DNA of 64,000 nucleotides from assembly GCA_013398615.1 (NCBI GenBank), contig VZSR01002145.1, positions 2,739,918-2,803,917 of the forward strand, read 5' to 3'. The notes under the pieces were generated by a model that saw only the letters and a list, made by a program, of their open reading frames with translations, searched no databases and was not told where the DNA came from. The position numbers and the translations under genes were made by a program. Source of the DNA: Brachypodius melanocephalos. Its lineage: Eukaryota > Chordata > Aves > Passeriformes > Pycnonotidae. Numbering within the stretch: position 1 is the first letter of the stretch; the number at the start of each line of letters is the position of its first letter. Positions 13,801 through 24,045 of this stretch are shown piece after piece.

Positions 13801-16800
13801 TTTCTTCTTGTTAAGATGCACAGACAGAGCATGGAACCAGGAATTCCACAACTTCATCAGTTTTCAGAGGACAATTAATTAAATTGAATAGTTTTCAACA
13901 TGTTAATGCAAAACTAGCTTTTTATTAAGTAAATCACGTATTTTCTAATATATAAAATATATATCTTGTAATTGGTTTCTTAAAGCTATTTAATATAGAA
14001 TTACACTAACAGAAATGGAAGAAGAGCTTTTTAAAAGAACGATAAATACTGAGAGCTCATTGCTTTCTGTATTAAATTTTCAACCAGCTAGGATGAATTT
14101 AAGAAGTATTTTTCAGATTTATTGTATTCTACTCTATATGTTCCCTGTTGACAAAGCTTTCTACCTGCATCTCCCAAGACACAGGAAGAGCTTGTAAAAT
14201 TTGGAGGAGGAAAGAAATATTTTTAGGATATTTAGTAATTTTGCAAGATAAACTATTTTTTTTCTCTAATCCCCAGAGCCAGATTTAGAACTCTGTGGCT
14301 TGGCTCATGTTTTTGAAGATGACTTTATTGCATGTCGTGGACAGCGTCAGCACTTAGGAAAACAAAGTGAAAGTGAATTGTGGGGTGCTGAACCAAAAGT
14401 ACCCCAAAGCCAAAAACGCTTCTCTAAATTAGCATACAATGTAATTAGTGAGATTTGAAGCATTCTTCTGTACGATCACTTGGGTCATTCCTGATCAGCC
14501 AAGCTGAGAGAGGTTGACAGCAATGAGGAAAGTTTAAAGCATTTCAGATTGGCTCTCAATGCGCTGGGGAAGGGCAGCAGTCACTTAATTCAGGCTCAGC
14601 TCCCCTCCAGCCTGGACACACATCCCAGAACCTGCAGCTGCTTTTCCCTCTCATCCCAGAGGGAATTGCACCACTTTTACACAGTGATGACTCTCACTCT
14701 CTGTTTATATAGAAGACAATTATTTCCATTGATTTACACAGTTTGGCCCACTGAGGTAAAAGGTTAAAAGCTCACATTTCTGTTTTATCAATGCTCATTT
14801 CTACTGGGCGCACTTTCGCCAACAATTCACTTCAGGTTAGGATCAATTAATTTTCTTATAGAAACTGACACTTTGGATATTTTAAAATTTGAACTTTTTG
14901 GAGTGCCAAGAAGAGGAGAGGTTAAGTTCATGTCACACCAGGTAGATCCCTCTCTCTCTGAGGAGCAAATTCCAGCGAGAAAGCAGAACCAAGAACAACC
15001 CAACACCCCCATGCTCTGCAAGCACAAATTTCCTCTAATCCCCAGAAATATTGAGCTTCTGACTTCTCATTACCAAATATTTAGGGTTTTAATCAGCTTT
15101 TCAGAAGACAGTGGTAATAAGAAAGCTGTGAGCATAAACTCGTTTTAGACAGGGACCTTTATAAATAAATATATGAATTAAATCATATTTCCTGAAACAC
15201 AGCAATGAGATGACAACCAGAATGACACCACTTATAGGAAAAACTTAGTTTAAAATATATGTCATGCTGTGTATAAGTGTGTACCTTTAGTTTATAACTT
15301 ACTAAATTCCTACTTTTTATCCAGGTTGAAATTTCAGACAATTTATCACTGTTGAGCCCAGAGGTTCCAATAGAACTGAATGCTTCCCTCGGTTTTCAGG
15401 TGATCTATGACATACTAACAACCCAAATATCTTACTTTTAATATTTATTTCATTGAGAAAAAGAAAAGAACAAAAGCTTGTTGAATCCTCAACTAGACCA
15501 TGGGGGTTTCAGCCTTGCAGAGAACTTGGAGTTAGGACTGAAAGGAGCAGAATCATCGTGGCAGCTAATTAATCTAACATGCAGAGTGCTGTGTTTGTAA
15601 CACTAACGAGGAACAACTCACCACGTTCATCTCAGCTCTCTGAACCTCAGTAAGAAGGTCATAGCCTGAGGTGAAAGGAACAGCCCTCGAGACAGTGCCA
15701 AGAAGTTAAAATGCCAAGGGCCTATTTTTACATGCTGTTTCTATTATTAGTTACACTGTGGGGAAGTACAGAGCCCAGGAAGAAAGTCATATTCTCAAAC
15801 AGAGAGAAAATACACAAATTCTTTACTGTAAATGAAGAGCACAAGAAACTAAAGTTGAGAAATAGTTAGGTGCAATTTAACAGGCTTTACTGGATCATCA
15901 AAGGCCAGCAAAAATAGCTTCAAAATCCTATCCTCTGAGAAAATTAAGGAGCTGCCCACAATTTTACCCAATTAATCAAATATTCCTTTTCTTGTAATTA
16001 CAGTTCCCCACTTCAGGTTTGTGTGCATCCAACCCCATTTTGCCATGATCAAAGTTTAGCAGCCCACTTCGTAATCCTGCTCCGCCACCAAAACCCACCC
16101 AGCTCCAGAGTGCACAGAGAGTTCAGAGCTGGGAGCAGCACCACAGCTTCAAATGCTGCTCCAGTTACTCAATCATTACTTGCCCTCAGCTGTTTTCCAT
16201 CCAATACAAACATAAACTGAGGTAATCCTGCAATCTGGTTAACTTGTTTAACTTCTGTATTAATTATAGAAGTACCCAAGGGCAGCTATTTCCCACGCAC
16301 TCCTAATTTATGGCTCTGATGATTACTTCTTTATAAAATGCCTTATTAAAGGCGGGTAATGTTGTTTCTTCCTAATGAAGTACAAAGGCACGGCAGAAAT
16401 GTTTCTGTAAAACAAGTCCACAGTCTGCAATCATTTTATCTAACCACTAGTGTGTTATAACAACAAAAATCTGGAATATTTGGTTAGTAATCGAGATTTC
16501 AGCCAACCCAAACAGAAGGCCCTAAAGTACAACTTGTAGCAATGGCCATTTAGCAGTGTCAAGGGTTCCTAATGTGTCACACACACATATTGTCCAGGAC
16601 ACATTTATTTTTATAATCATTTGCATTACATAATTGTGATTGCATTGCATAAGAGCCTTGCAGCATGCTTCAAAGAACATCTAATGTTTTAAACTGCTAA
16701 CTCCATTTCATCCCATTTCTCACACGTTTTTTCCTAGACAGCGAGGAGAAAACAAACCAAAAAAGAGCAGGCACCAAACAACGGGAAGAAAGAAAATGGT

Positions 16801-18149
16801 GTGGAACAGCCAGAGAATATTTCAGAGAATCAAATATAGTAATAAATAGTTTTCTCATTATCTGTGTTCTGCATGCCCTGTTGCTTTTGCTTTTAATGTG
16901 ATCGTGTAAGCAATTTATCCAGACAACAAAAATGAATGAGAGCAAACATCACTGACAAGGCAGCCAAGGCACTGAAATTCCTGCTCACAGAATGCAAAGC
17001 AAACGAAAAGTTTAAACTTCTATAAAAGGAACCACAACTGAGTTCTTCAAGGAACAGGTGGAGAAATACTCTGCTACTGTTGAAAGCAATTACAATGAGG
17101 GATTTTAAGGATAAAAATGTTCTATGCGGAGTGTTTTGCGCAAAAAAGAATTACCAAACAAACTCTCCAGAGGAATGAGGCTCATCACATCCAAAAGGTA
17201 AGAGTCAAAAGTAGTTTCACACCATGGCCAATAAGATTTTAGTTTCAAGAGTGGTTGTATAAGGTTCAAAAAAAAAAGAATGTGTTAGCACAGATCTAAT
17301 TCTTCAGTCAGTTTGTACTCAAAAGCAGACAGCCTCACTTAGGAGGAGCAGATTCTGTGCAAATTGCTCTTGGGTCAAAAAAAATCTTGGTGTGAAAAGC
17401 TCCTAACAACATTAATTCCCTCTAATGTGTTGTACTACCAGCAATCTTCATTGAAATAAAATCACTGGAATGAATATATTTCCATAATCTGTTCACTGAG
17501 AATGATTTTTTTAATGCTATGTAAAGCAACTTCCAAACACAGTCACTCTCGTGCTTGAAAAACTCAGCATCCTTTTAATCATAAAGTAGGAAGTTTTGAA
17601 ATGTCACCTTATATGTTAACCATTACAAAACGTAAATCTGCAATTTAAACAGCTCATTTAAGCTGATATTCCTTTTTTCAAAAAATGAGTATCAAAATAT
17701 TTGATTTCCTTCAGTATTTTTAAAAGCGTGGGAGGATGAGCTAAATATGCCTTAGAAACAACAAGAAGAATCCCTCAATGTGTAGAGAATTTGTAGTGTT
17801 TGGAAAATATTTATTTCTAAACACCACCTATTTGTAGATTATCGTGATTTCTGTGCTAAAGGGGATGAGATGTGTGTGCCACGACATCACCAGCATCCAG
17901 AGCATGGGTTCTCTTCAAGAGTGACAAGGCACTACCAGCAATACTGAAGCTCTTGATTTTCTGCACACTGTCCTGTGGGATGATTTAGGATTTATTCACA
18001 GAGAAATTGGGATTTCTAGCACCAAAATGCCTTAGGTGTGGTGTCAGCATCCTCAGCCATACCCAGCCAGCTCAACAACCACTCCTGGAAGGGATTCCTA
18101 ATTTTGGAGGGAGATGTTAGCACAGCCACAGCCTGGGGTGGGGAATCCC

Positions 18150-18360
18150 AGACTGGTTTGGGTTGGAGGGGACATTAAAGATCATCCAGTGTCACCCCTG
18201 CCATGGCAGGGACACCTTCCACTATCCCAGATTGCTCCAAACTCTGTCCAGCCACCTTGGTCACTTGGGGCAGCCACAGCTTCTCTGGGCACCCTGTGCC
18301 AGGGCCTGCCCACCCTCACAGGGAACAATTCCCTCGTGATATCTAATCCAAACCTAGATC
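18150..18360 (-). repeat. CR1 LINE 3'-end fragment
   Basis: A second CR1 fragment in PPM1E intron 1, in the same orientation as the first. It contains 'gactggtttgggttggaggg', 'ccatggcagggacaccttcc' and 'caccctgtgccagggcctgc', typical of the CR1 3' region common in songbirds. It belongs to the same family as the copies at about 23835 and 46565. The ends are approximate. Confidence 0.87.
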
Positions 18361-19544
18361 AGACTAAATATTTCTAATATGGAGTCTAAATGGAATGTTC
18401 TCTATCCAATCTCATTAACCATAGAAAATATCCCAGCCAGGTGCAGCCAGTATCTCCTCCTGTCCTTCATTATGGGCACAGGCCAACATTGTCATTTCTA
18501 TTGTAAAAGCTCACAAAAGATGATGAAAAAAGCACCATGTTAAAAAGGATGCAATGACTTTTTTGTTGGTCCTTGTGATTAATTTTAGACATGGCAAGTA
18601 GTTAATTATATTTCTTAAAAGGGCTTTGAGATTGCAATCAATAGAATTGATTATAAAAGACAAATTATGAAGGAGTAAAACATCACAGCCTATTTAATAT
18701 GATGCTAAGAAAGCCCATCCAGCATCATCTATAAACTTGACCTTAAACTGACAACAGTGCCAGCTTTCATGTGATAGGGGCTTAGAAAGAAAGTTAAAAA
18801 CATCTATATCTGCTCTTTAAAGGGAATGAATTCCATCTCTCCACTCAACAGAGATGGAGATAGCAGGAAGAACAGTTTTCAGAAGCTTACTTTATTTAAA
18901 AAAAAAAAAAAAAGGATTTCTGCTCATGGAAAATTACCACAAGAAGTTCTTCTTTAGCTTAACATTGCAAGTTGAGGGGCAAAACCTCCATTCTCATTTA
19001 CTGTTCACATTTTAGAGAACTCCAGTGTTAAAAGGGTGACCCTAAATTGCCTTTCTTGATTTTTATTTTTATTGTAAGGCTGTGGGAAATCCATAAGCAA
19101 AAAATACTTTCTCTCTTTAAGAGAATGAAAGGATCAATCAAAAGAACTCACTTCAAATACTGCATTTTATTGGAATCTAAGTATTCCATGAATGTTGCAC
19201 AATATTCTGTGAAGAAATGTAAAAGGACAGTGCTTGGAAGTTTTTCTTTTCCTGTTCCAAGTCAAAGCAAGGCTTTTGCAATCCTTAAAATAATCATGTT
19301 GTCATCAGGGACTTAGTTAAGCACTTAAGGTGACATAACAATGAATTTTAGTTTTATTTGACTTACCATCTTCTGCAAACTCAACACTGGAGAAGCAGGG
19401 CTACTTTCTAGACTTGTTCAAATGAAATTTGAATTCCTAAATGGACATTTGAAAGCAAAAATGTTGTATCTCCAAAATCACTGAAAAAACCCCTCCTGAA
19501 CCTAGAAATGATCCAACTATATCTATTCCCATCAAAACTTGGGG

Positions 19545-19601
19545 AAAAAAAACAAAAACAAAAACAAACAAACAAACAAACAAACAAACAAAAAAACCCA
19601 A
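19545..19601. repeat. (CAAA)n microsatellite
   Basis: An A-rich lead-in is followed by about seven clean 'caaa' units and then an A-rich tail. On the minus strand it reads as TTTG repeats. It is a simple repeat in PPM1E intron 1 with no coding meaning. The minus-strand open frame rich in Phe, Val and Cys across it is an artefact. Confidence 0.93.
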
Positions 19602-22552
19602 AAAAACCAAGGAGAATATACAGTTGAATTTTTTCAAAATATTTAATTTGCACAGGGAAAAAAAATGTGTAGCAGCAAGACAAATTCGTTCTTCCTGGTG
19701 ACACAACTTGTAAGAGTCTGGCTGTGTCCTCTCTTGGCAAGCACAACTTTGCTGATCTGTTTTGGGAGGTCTCGTGAAGAACCAGCTTTTCAGATGCGCC
19801 AGGTTTAATAAAAGTATCAGTAGGAAGAGGAAGAGACCGGAGCATGATATGTAACTTTGTTACATCAAGTTAGTAACTTCTTCCTTTAAAATGAGTCAGA
19901 AATCAGGGCTGATTCAGCAGGAGCAAGTGATGGGGTCTCATGTTTAATGCTTTAAGGCCTTAGTATGCTTGTTTCTACATAGAAACGATGTAAATTATAT
20001 TTTTTCTCTTGAATAATATGGTCTAGCTGTAGCCTGAAAGTTCATTTTGTGGTTATCAGCCAACGTTCCAAGGCAATTCCCTTTTGACTATTTTCTCCAT
20101 CTAATGTACCTCCTATTGATGGGTTTCATTCTGTGGAGGGTCACTAAGAAAACGCACAGTGCCCATTTTGTGGCATTTAGACAGATATGAAGATTACATT
20201 AATCTAATTTTCCAAGCATATGTTGCCTCTATGAAAAAACCAAAAAAAAAACCAAAACCCAGGAACAGGAAACCTCAAAGAAGAATATGAGTCTTTTGGA
20301 AAATAGCAGGAAAATCTCATAATTAAGAACTCTTTGATACTGATCTACACAGTGGCAGAAAAGCATTATATTCCGTCATGATTAGCAATATGTTCTCATT
20401 TCTGAAATGGTCTTACTTTCCTCAAAAAGATCCAAAGCTCTGTGCTTAAAATAGCTGAAAAACAGCTGTTGGATTTTTCACAGCAATGGGTTTTATCTTC
20501 ATGCTACATAGAATGCAAACCAGTCATTTGACTAATATATAGTTGCAGAAAACATGCCTTCAGAATAGAGTCTCTCCTGCTAATGACAAACCAAGGAAAT
20601 ATTGCCTTTTACATGAGTTTTTTATTATTATTATTTAGGGTTTGGGTTATTTTAACACTTTCATAACCGTTTGGCACAAGAGCAGCTTTACTCATATGCA
20701 TCAAGTTTCCCACCTCTGGAATCACTGACCACTTGAACCCTTGGCTGTAAAAGGTGAAAACATTCTGCTTTTGCCTGTTTTATAGTCTGGTCACATTTTA
20801 AGTTTCTCTAGTGACTGGAGAGTGAACTAAAAATACAGTACCTTACCTGAAGGATACTTTTGCATATTTGCACTTACCTCAGATTCCACCATCATTCAAG
20901 AAAAAGCTATTTCAGTTTAGCTCCGTCTTAGGAGTTGTTAGATTTGGCTTACAATATTCTAAAATGTTTTATTTGAGCCTTTAGGAAACTATTTTCTTAC
21001 AACATAATCCCCTGCTGCCTTGATTTTGAGGTGGACTTTGGTTTTTGCCTAGAGAAGGAAGCCTGCATTGATTTCACCACAAACAAAGCCAGGGGATGCT
21101 TCATTCAGTGGCCATCCAAAGATTTATTCTGAAGGCTGAAAAAACCCAAAGAGCCACAACCTGGCAAGAGCTGTTTCTATAAAAAGATTCCTCTCAAAAG
21201 GCCTTTTTTTTTTTTTTTTCCCTTTATTAATTTCAGCCATGAATATGATCTTCAGAAACTGGGGAATCTGGGGTATAGGGACAGGCAGAGAGAGAAGGGA
21301 GTGGGGGAGGAATTCCAGTTCAAAATCATTTAATAGCTACACTTCAAATAATACTTTCAAATAACCTGCTCCACGTCTAAAACTTTATTCCCACTAACAT
21401 GACTTCGGATTTCACAAGCCTGTTTAAAAATAACCCAACAAAACACGTCCTAAATAGGTAGAAGGGACTTGCCTCTCTGCTCTCTACCACATCCTATGAA
21501 TGTGCTGCTGTATTCCAGAGACTTTCCAAAGGTGGCAGGGCGAGCATGTGTGAATAGGAGAGCTTTGTCCTCTGCAGCTATCATTGTGTTGTCCCTATCG
21601 TCCACAAACGCAGAGGGCAGATGAGAACTGGATAGAAACAGACCATGCAGTTGTAAAACCCGGTTCTTTTCTCTCTTTATTTATTTATTTCTGCGACTGA
21701 GTAACACCTCTCATTACAATTACCGGCTCAATGGCAGAAAAGCTCCCCGGTGTGCTGTGCAGATTTTCACAGCTTCATTTGTCTCCTCCTGTGGCATCAG
21801 TTTAAAAAGGTTCCTAAAGAATTGCCACTAACAACCGCTTCTATTTCAAGCCTTCAAAGCCGGAGCTGAGCATAATACAAGGCACTGGTAACTGATCTTT
21901 AGGTTTCAGTCCACAGACTTTCCACACTGGGAATAGATCCCATCTGTTTCCTCTTTATGCACCAGCCTTTAGAAAGCACAGATCTGGAAACTGCCTCCGT
22001 ACAGAACCGAGTATAGCCGGCTTTCCCCAGCTGACGGCAGAAAAATCCCCATGATTATGGATAGCTTTCTCCCAAGGTTTTCTACTCTTTTCTCCCTGGT
22101 CTGTGAATACACGGTGTGGTTTTCTCCATGTGCGGTGGTTTTTTTGGAAGGATGAAGGGGATGGACCGCCTCTCTTTCCTTGCCCCTTCTTCTTTCCCCT
22201 TCTTGGCAGAGGTTTGCCCATTTACCAACCCTCACAAGGGGAACATTTCAATTTCAAGCCCCAGCACAATCAACCCCAGGCAAACCTCGCTCCTTGCTTT
22301 GGCACCAGAGCGTGAGACATTTCCCCCACCGCTCTCCCTCCCCAGCAAGCTGCTCTCCAGATGGATGCTCGTGGCTCTCCCTTGTCTCTTCCCTTCTCCT
22401 GTCCTGGCCAGAGAGGAGCAGAGGGCACAGAGCAGAGGATTCCATGGGGCAGGGGCAGCCGCACAGAGCAGGACGCTGTGACCCCGGGATGCTCAACACC
22501 ACCGAAGTCCTGAACTCTTTTGCCTCGGGGATCGCCCCTGTCCTCACTTCCC

Positions 22553-22762
22553 TCCCTCAGCCCCATACTGGGGGCTCCCTTCAGCCCCACTTTGGGGGGT
22601 CCCCTCAGCCCCACATTGGAGAGTCCCTCAGTCTCGCACGGGGAAGTCCCTCAGCCCCACATTGGGAAGTCCCTCAGCCTCACAGGAGGGTCCCCTCAGC
22701 CTCACACGCGGGGGTCCCTCAGCCCCGCGCCCTGCCCCGCTCCCCTCAGCCCGGCACTCACT
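22553..22762. repeat. 23-24 bp GC-rich minisatellite at the PPM1E exon 1 boundary
   Basis: About nine imperfect tandem units begin with 'cctcagccccac' or a close variant and end in 'gtcc' or 'ctcc'. Unit starts recur every 21-26 bp. The last unit runs into the exon 1 splice donor (reverse complement of 'cactcac' near 22754-22760). The array lies at the 5' end of intron 1 and inside the CpG island. Open frames across it on both strands are artefacts of the repeat. Confidence 0.85.
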
Positions 22763-23189
22763 ACTTGTAGAGCTGCTGCAGGCAGAGGTCCAGGCACTCG
22801 CCCTCCACCTCCTCCTCCGTGATGTACTCCGAGAGCGGCCGGGGCAGTGAGGGCAGCGGCGGGGGCGGCGGCGGCGGGGCGGGCGGCTGAGGGTCGCCGG
22901 CATCGCCCTCGTCGCCTTCTCCCTCCTCCGCCTCGGCGGCCGCTCCCGCTTCTCCCTCTGCCCCGGGCTCCTCGTCAGCGTCGCCCGCGGCTTCGGCAGC
23001 GGGCGGGGGGGCCGCCGGCTCCGGCTCCGGCTCCGGCTCGGGCTCCGGCTCTGGCTCGGGCTCCGGCTCGGGCTCCGGCTCTGCCCCGAAGGGCCCGCGG
23101 AACTCGCCCAGGAACAGCTCGAGGAAGCGGCGGTAGGTCTTCTCCTCCGCGCTGCCGCCGCCGCCGCTGCCCGAGCCGCCCGCGGCCAT
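22762..23189 (-). CDS. PPM1E: PPM1E (POPX1) coding exon 1, N-terminal 142 residues
   Basis: PPM1E is a PP2C-type, Mg/Mn-dependent Ser/Thr phosphatase known to act on PAK kinases and CaM kinases. This exon encodes only the N-terminal tail, before the phosphatase core. Recognisable segments are EEKTYRRFLELFLGEFRGP near residues 14-32, then about eleven Glu-Pro pairs, an acidic and Ala-rich stretch, a polyproline run, and PLPRPLSEYITEEEVEGE leading to LDLCLQQLYK. The start is the ATG at 23189 (purine at -3, G at +4); the frame stays open upstream, but homology begins here. The exon has 428 nt and ends in phase 2 at the donor GTGAGT (22761-22756), so the next residue should be Tyr, as in mammals. 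The rest of the gene is outside the window. It lies in a CpG island. Confidence 0.95.
23016..23084 (-). repeat. PPM1E: Hexanucleotide repeat encoding the Glu-Pro tract of PPM1E
   Basis: The plus strand shows back-to-back units of 'ggctcc' and 'ggctcg', which on the coding strand read as GAG CC(N) codons for about eleven uninterrupted Glu-Pro dipeptides. A Glu-Pro tract at this place is a known family trait. The near-pure hexamer at DNA level suggests its length can vary by replication slippage. Confidence 0.9.
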
Positions 23190-23505
23190 CGCTTCGCATT
23201 CCCGGCCGCCCGCCGGCGGATCAGCACTGCGCCCGCAGAGAGCTCCCTGCCCGCCGCCGCCTCCTCCTCCTCCTCCTCCTCCCCCTCTCTCCCGCCCGCC
23301 GCCTGCGCGCGCGCTCCCGAGCCGGGCCCGCGGGGCCGCGCACGCCACGGGGGGCGCGGGGCGGGGGGGGCCGCGCGCCTGGGCGTCGGGAGCGCGCGCG
23401 GCTCTGAGGGGGCCCGCCCGGCGGGGTCCGGCGGCCGCCCGAGGGGGCGGCTCGGGCCGCGGCGCTGGCGGGGGAGCGGGAGCGGCGGCAGCCGCGCCGC
23501 TGTGA

Positions 23506-23512
23506 TGAGTCA
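23506..23512. promoter_or_regulatory. AP-1/TRE-like site upstream of PPM1E
   Basis: A perfect TGAGTCA heptamer sits at the upstream edge of the densest GC-rich block, about 320 bp 5' of the PPM1E start codon. The match is exact, but a 7-mer can occur by chance; binding is inference. Confidence 0.35.
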
Positions 23513-23834
23513 TGCGAAGGCAGCCAGACGCGTAGGTTCCTCACAGGAACCCGGAGGAAACCTGAGCGCACATCGCCTGTTACCTAATCCCTGCCTCCTT
23601 CGGGGCTTCCCTGGAGCTTCCGCCGCCGCCGCCGGCGCCTCCGCGGCTGCCGGAGGGTGCGCGGGGCCGGGGCGGCAGCGCGGGGCGGCCTGGGCTCACC
23701 CCGCCCTGAGGGGACGCCGCTGTCCCGCCGAGCCGCGGCCCAGGAGCAGCCTCTGGGAGCGAGTTTGACATCGGAGCGTGTCTGCGTGAGGGGAACTGGC
23801 CGTGAAAAAGGAAGAGGGTAGGTTTAGTTTAGGT

Positions 23835-24045
23835 GTTGGGAAGGAATTCTTCGCTGTGAGGGTGGTGAGGCCCGGGCAGATGTTGTCCGGAGAAGGTGTG
23901 GCTGCCCCATCCCTGGAAGTGTCCAAGGCCAGGTTGGTTGGAGCTCTGAACACCCAGGTTCAGTGAAAAGTGTCCCTGCCCATGGCAGGGGTTGGAAAAG
24001 ATGTTCTTAAAGCTCCCTTCCAACCCAAACCATTCCATGCTCCTG
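23835..24045 (+). repeat. CR1 LINE 3'-end fragment next to the PPM1E island
   Basis: This CR1 copy is in plus orientation. It contains 'ttcgctgtgagggtggtgag', 'ccatccctggaagtgtccaa', 'tgcccatggcaggggttgg' and 'cttccaacccaaaccattcc'. It resembles the 18150 and 46565 copies in the opposite orientation. It bounds the PPM1E CpG island on its upstream side. Confidence 0.9.

Larger units (their letters stand above)
1..22761 (-). other. PPM1E: PPM1E intron 1, partial (5' part, no exon seen)
   Basis: This is the stretch left of the PPM1E exon 1 splice donor. It is AT-rich and has no long open frame on either strand. The conserved residues expected from PPM1E exon 2, which should follow the junction Leu-Tyr-Lys-Tyr, were not found on the minus strand. 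So the rest of the gene must lie left of the window. It holds two CR1 fragments (about 7655-7840 and 18150-18360), a CAAA microsatellite (19545-19601), homopolymer runs (for example A at 18898-18914 and T at 21206-21223), and otherwise unremarkable unique sequence. Calling it intron is inference from the exon 1 donor and the known gene structure. Confidence 0.85.
22740..23790 (-). promoter_or_regulatory. PPM1E: CpG island and promoter region of PPM1E
   Basis: There is an abrupt change from AT-rich intron to very GC- and CpG-rich sequence covering exon 1 and about 600 bp upstream. The 5' UTR region has a pure 'cct/ctc' triplet run at 23258-23287 (GGA repeats in the transcript) and long C or G runs. 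No TATA box is apparent, as is usual for such promoters. The island ends near 23790, and a CR1 fragment begins only about 45 bp further on. The transcription start is not determined. Confidence 0.8.

Noticed and set aside
16550..16690. Stretch in PPM1E intron 1 with homeobox-like TAATTG and octamer-like motifs that looked like a conserved element
   Set aside because: Conservation cannot be judged from one sequence, and AT-rich introns give such motifs by chance.
22180..22822. Plus-strand frames rich in Pro and Ser up to 196 codons
   Set aside because: They are translations of the 23-24 bp minisatellite and island flank, without recognisable domains.
22628..23513. Long Arg-, Pro- or Gly-rich open frames on both strands around PPM1E exon 1, up to 250 codons
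   Set aside because: They arise from the GC-rich island with few stops. Only the frame with the PPM1E N-terminal motifs, starting at 23189, is real; its upstream extension has no homology.
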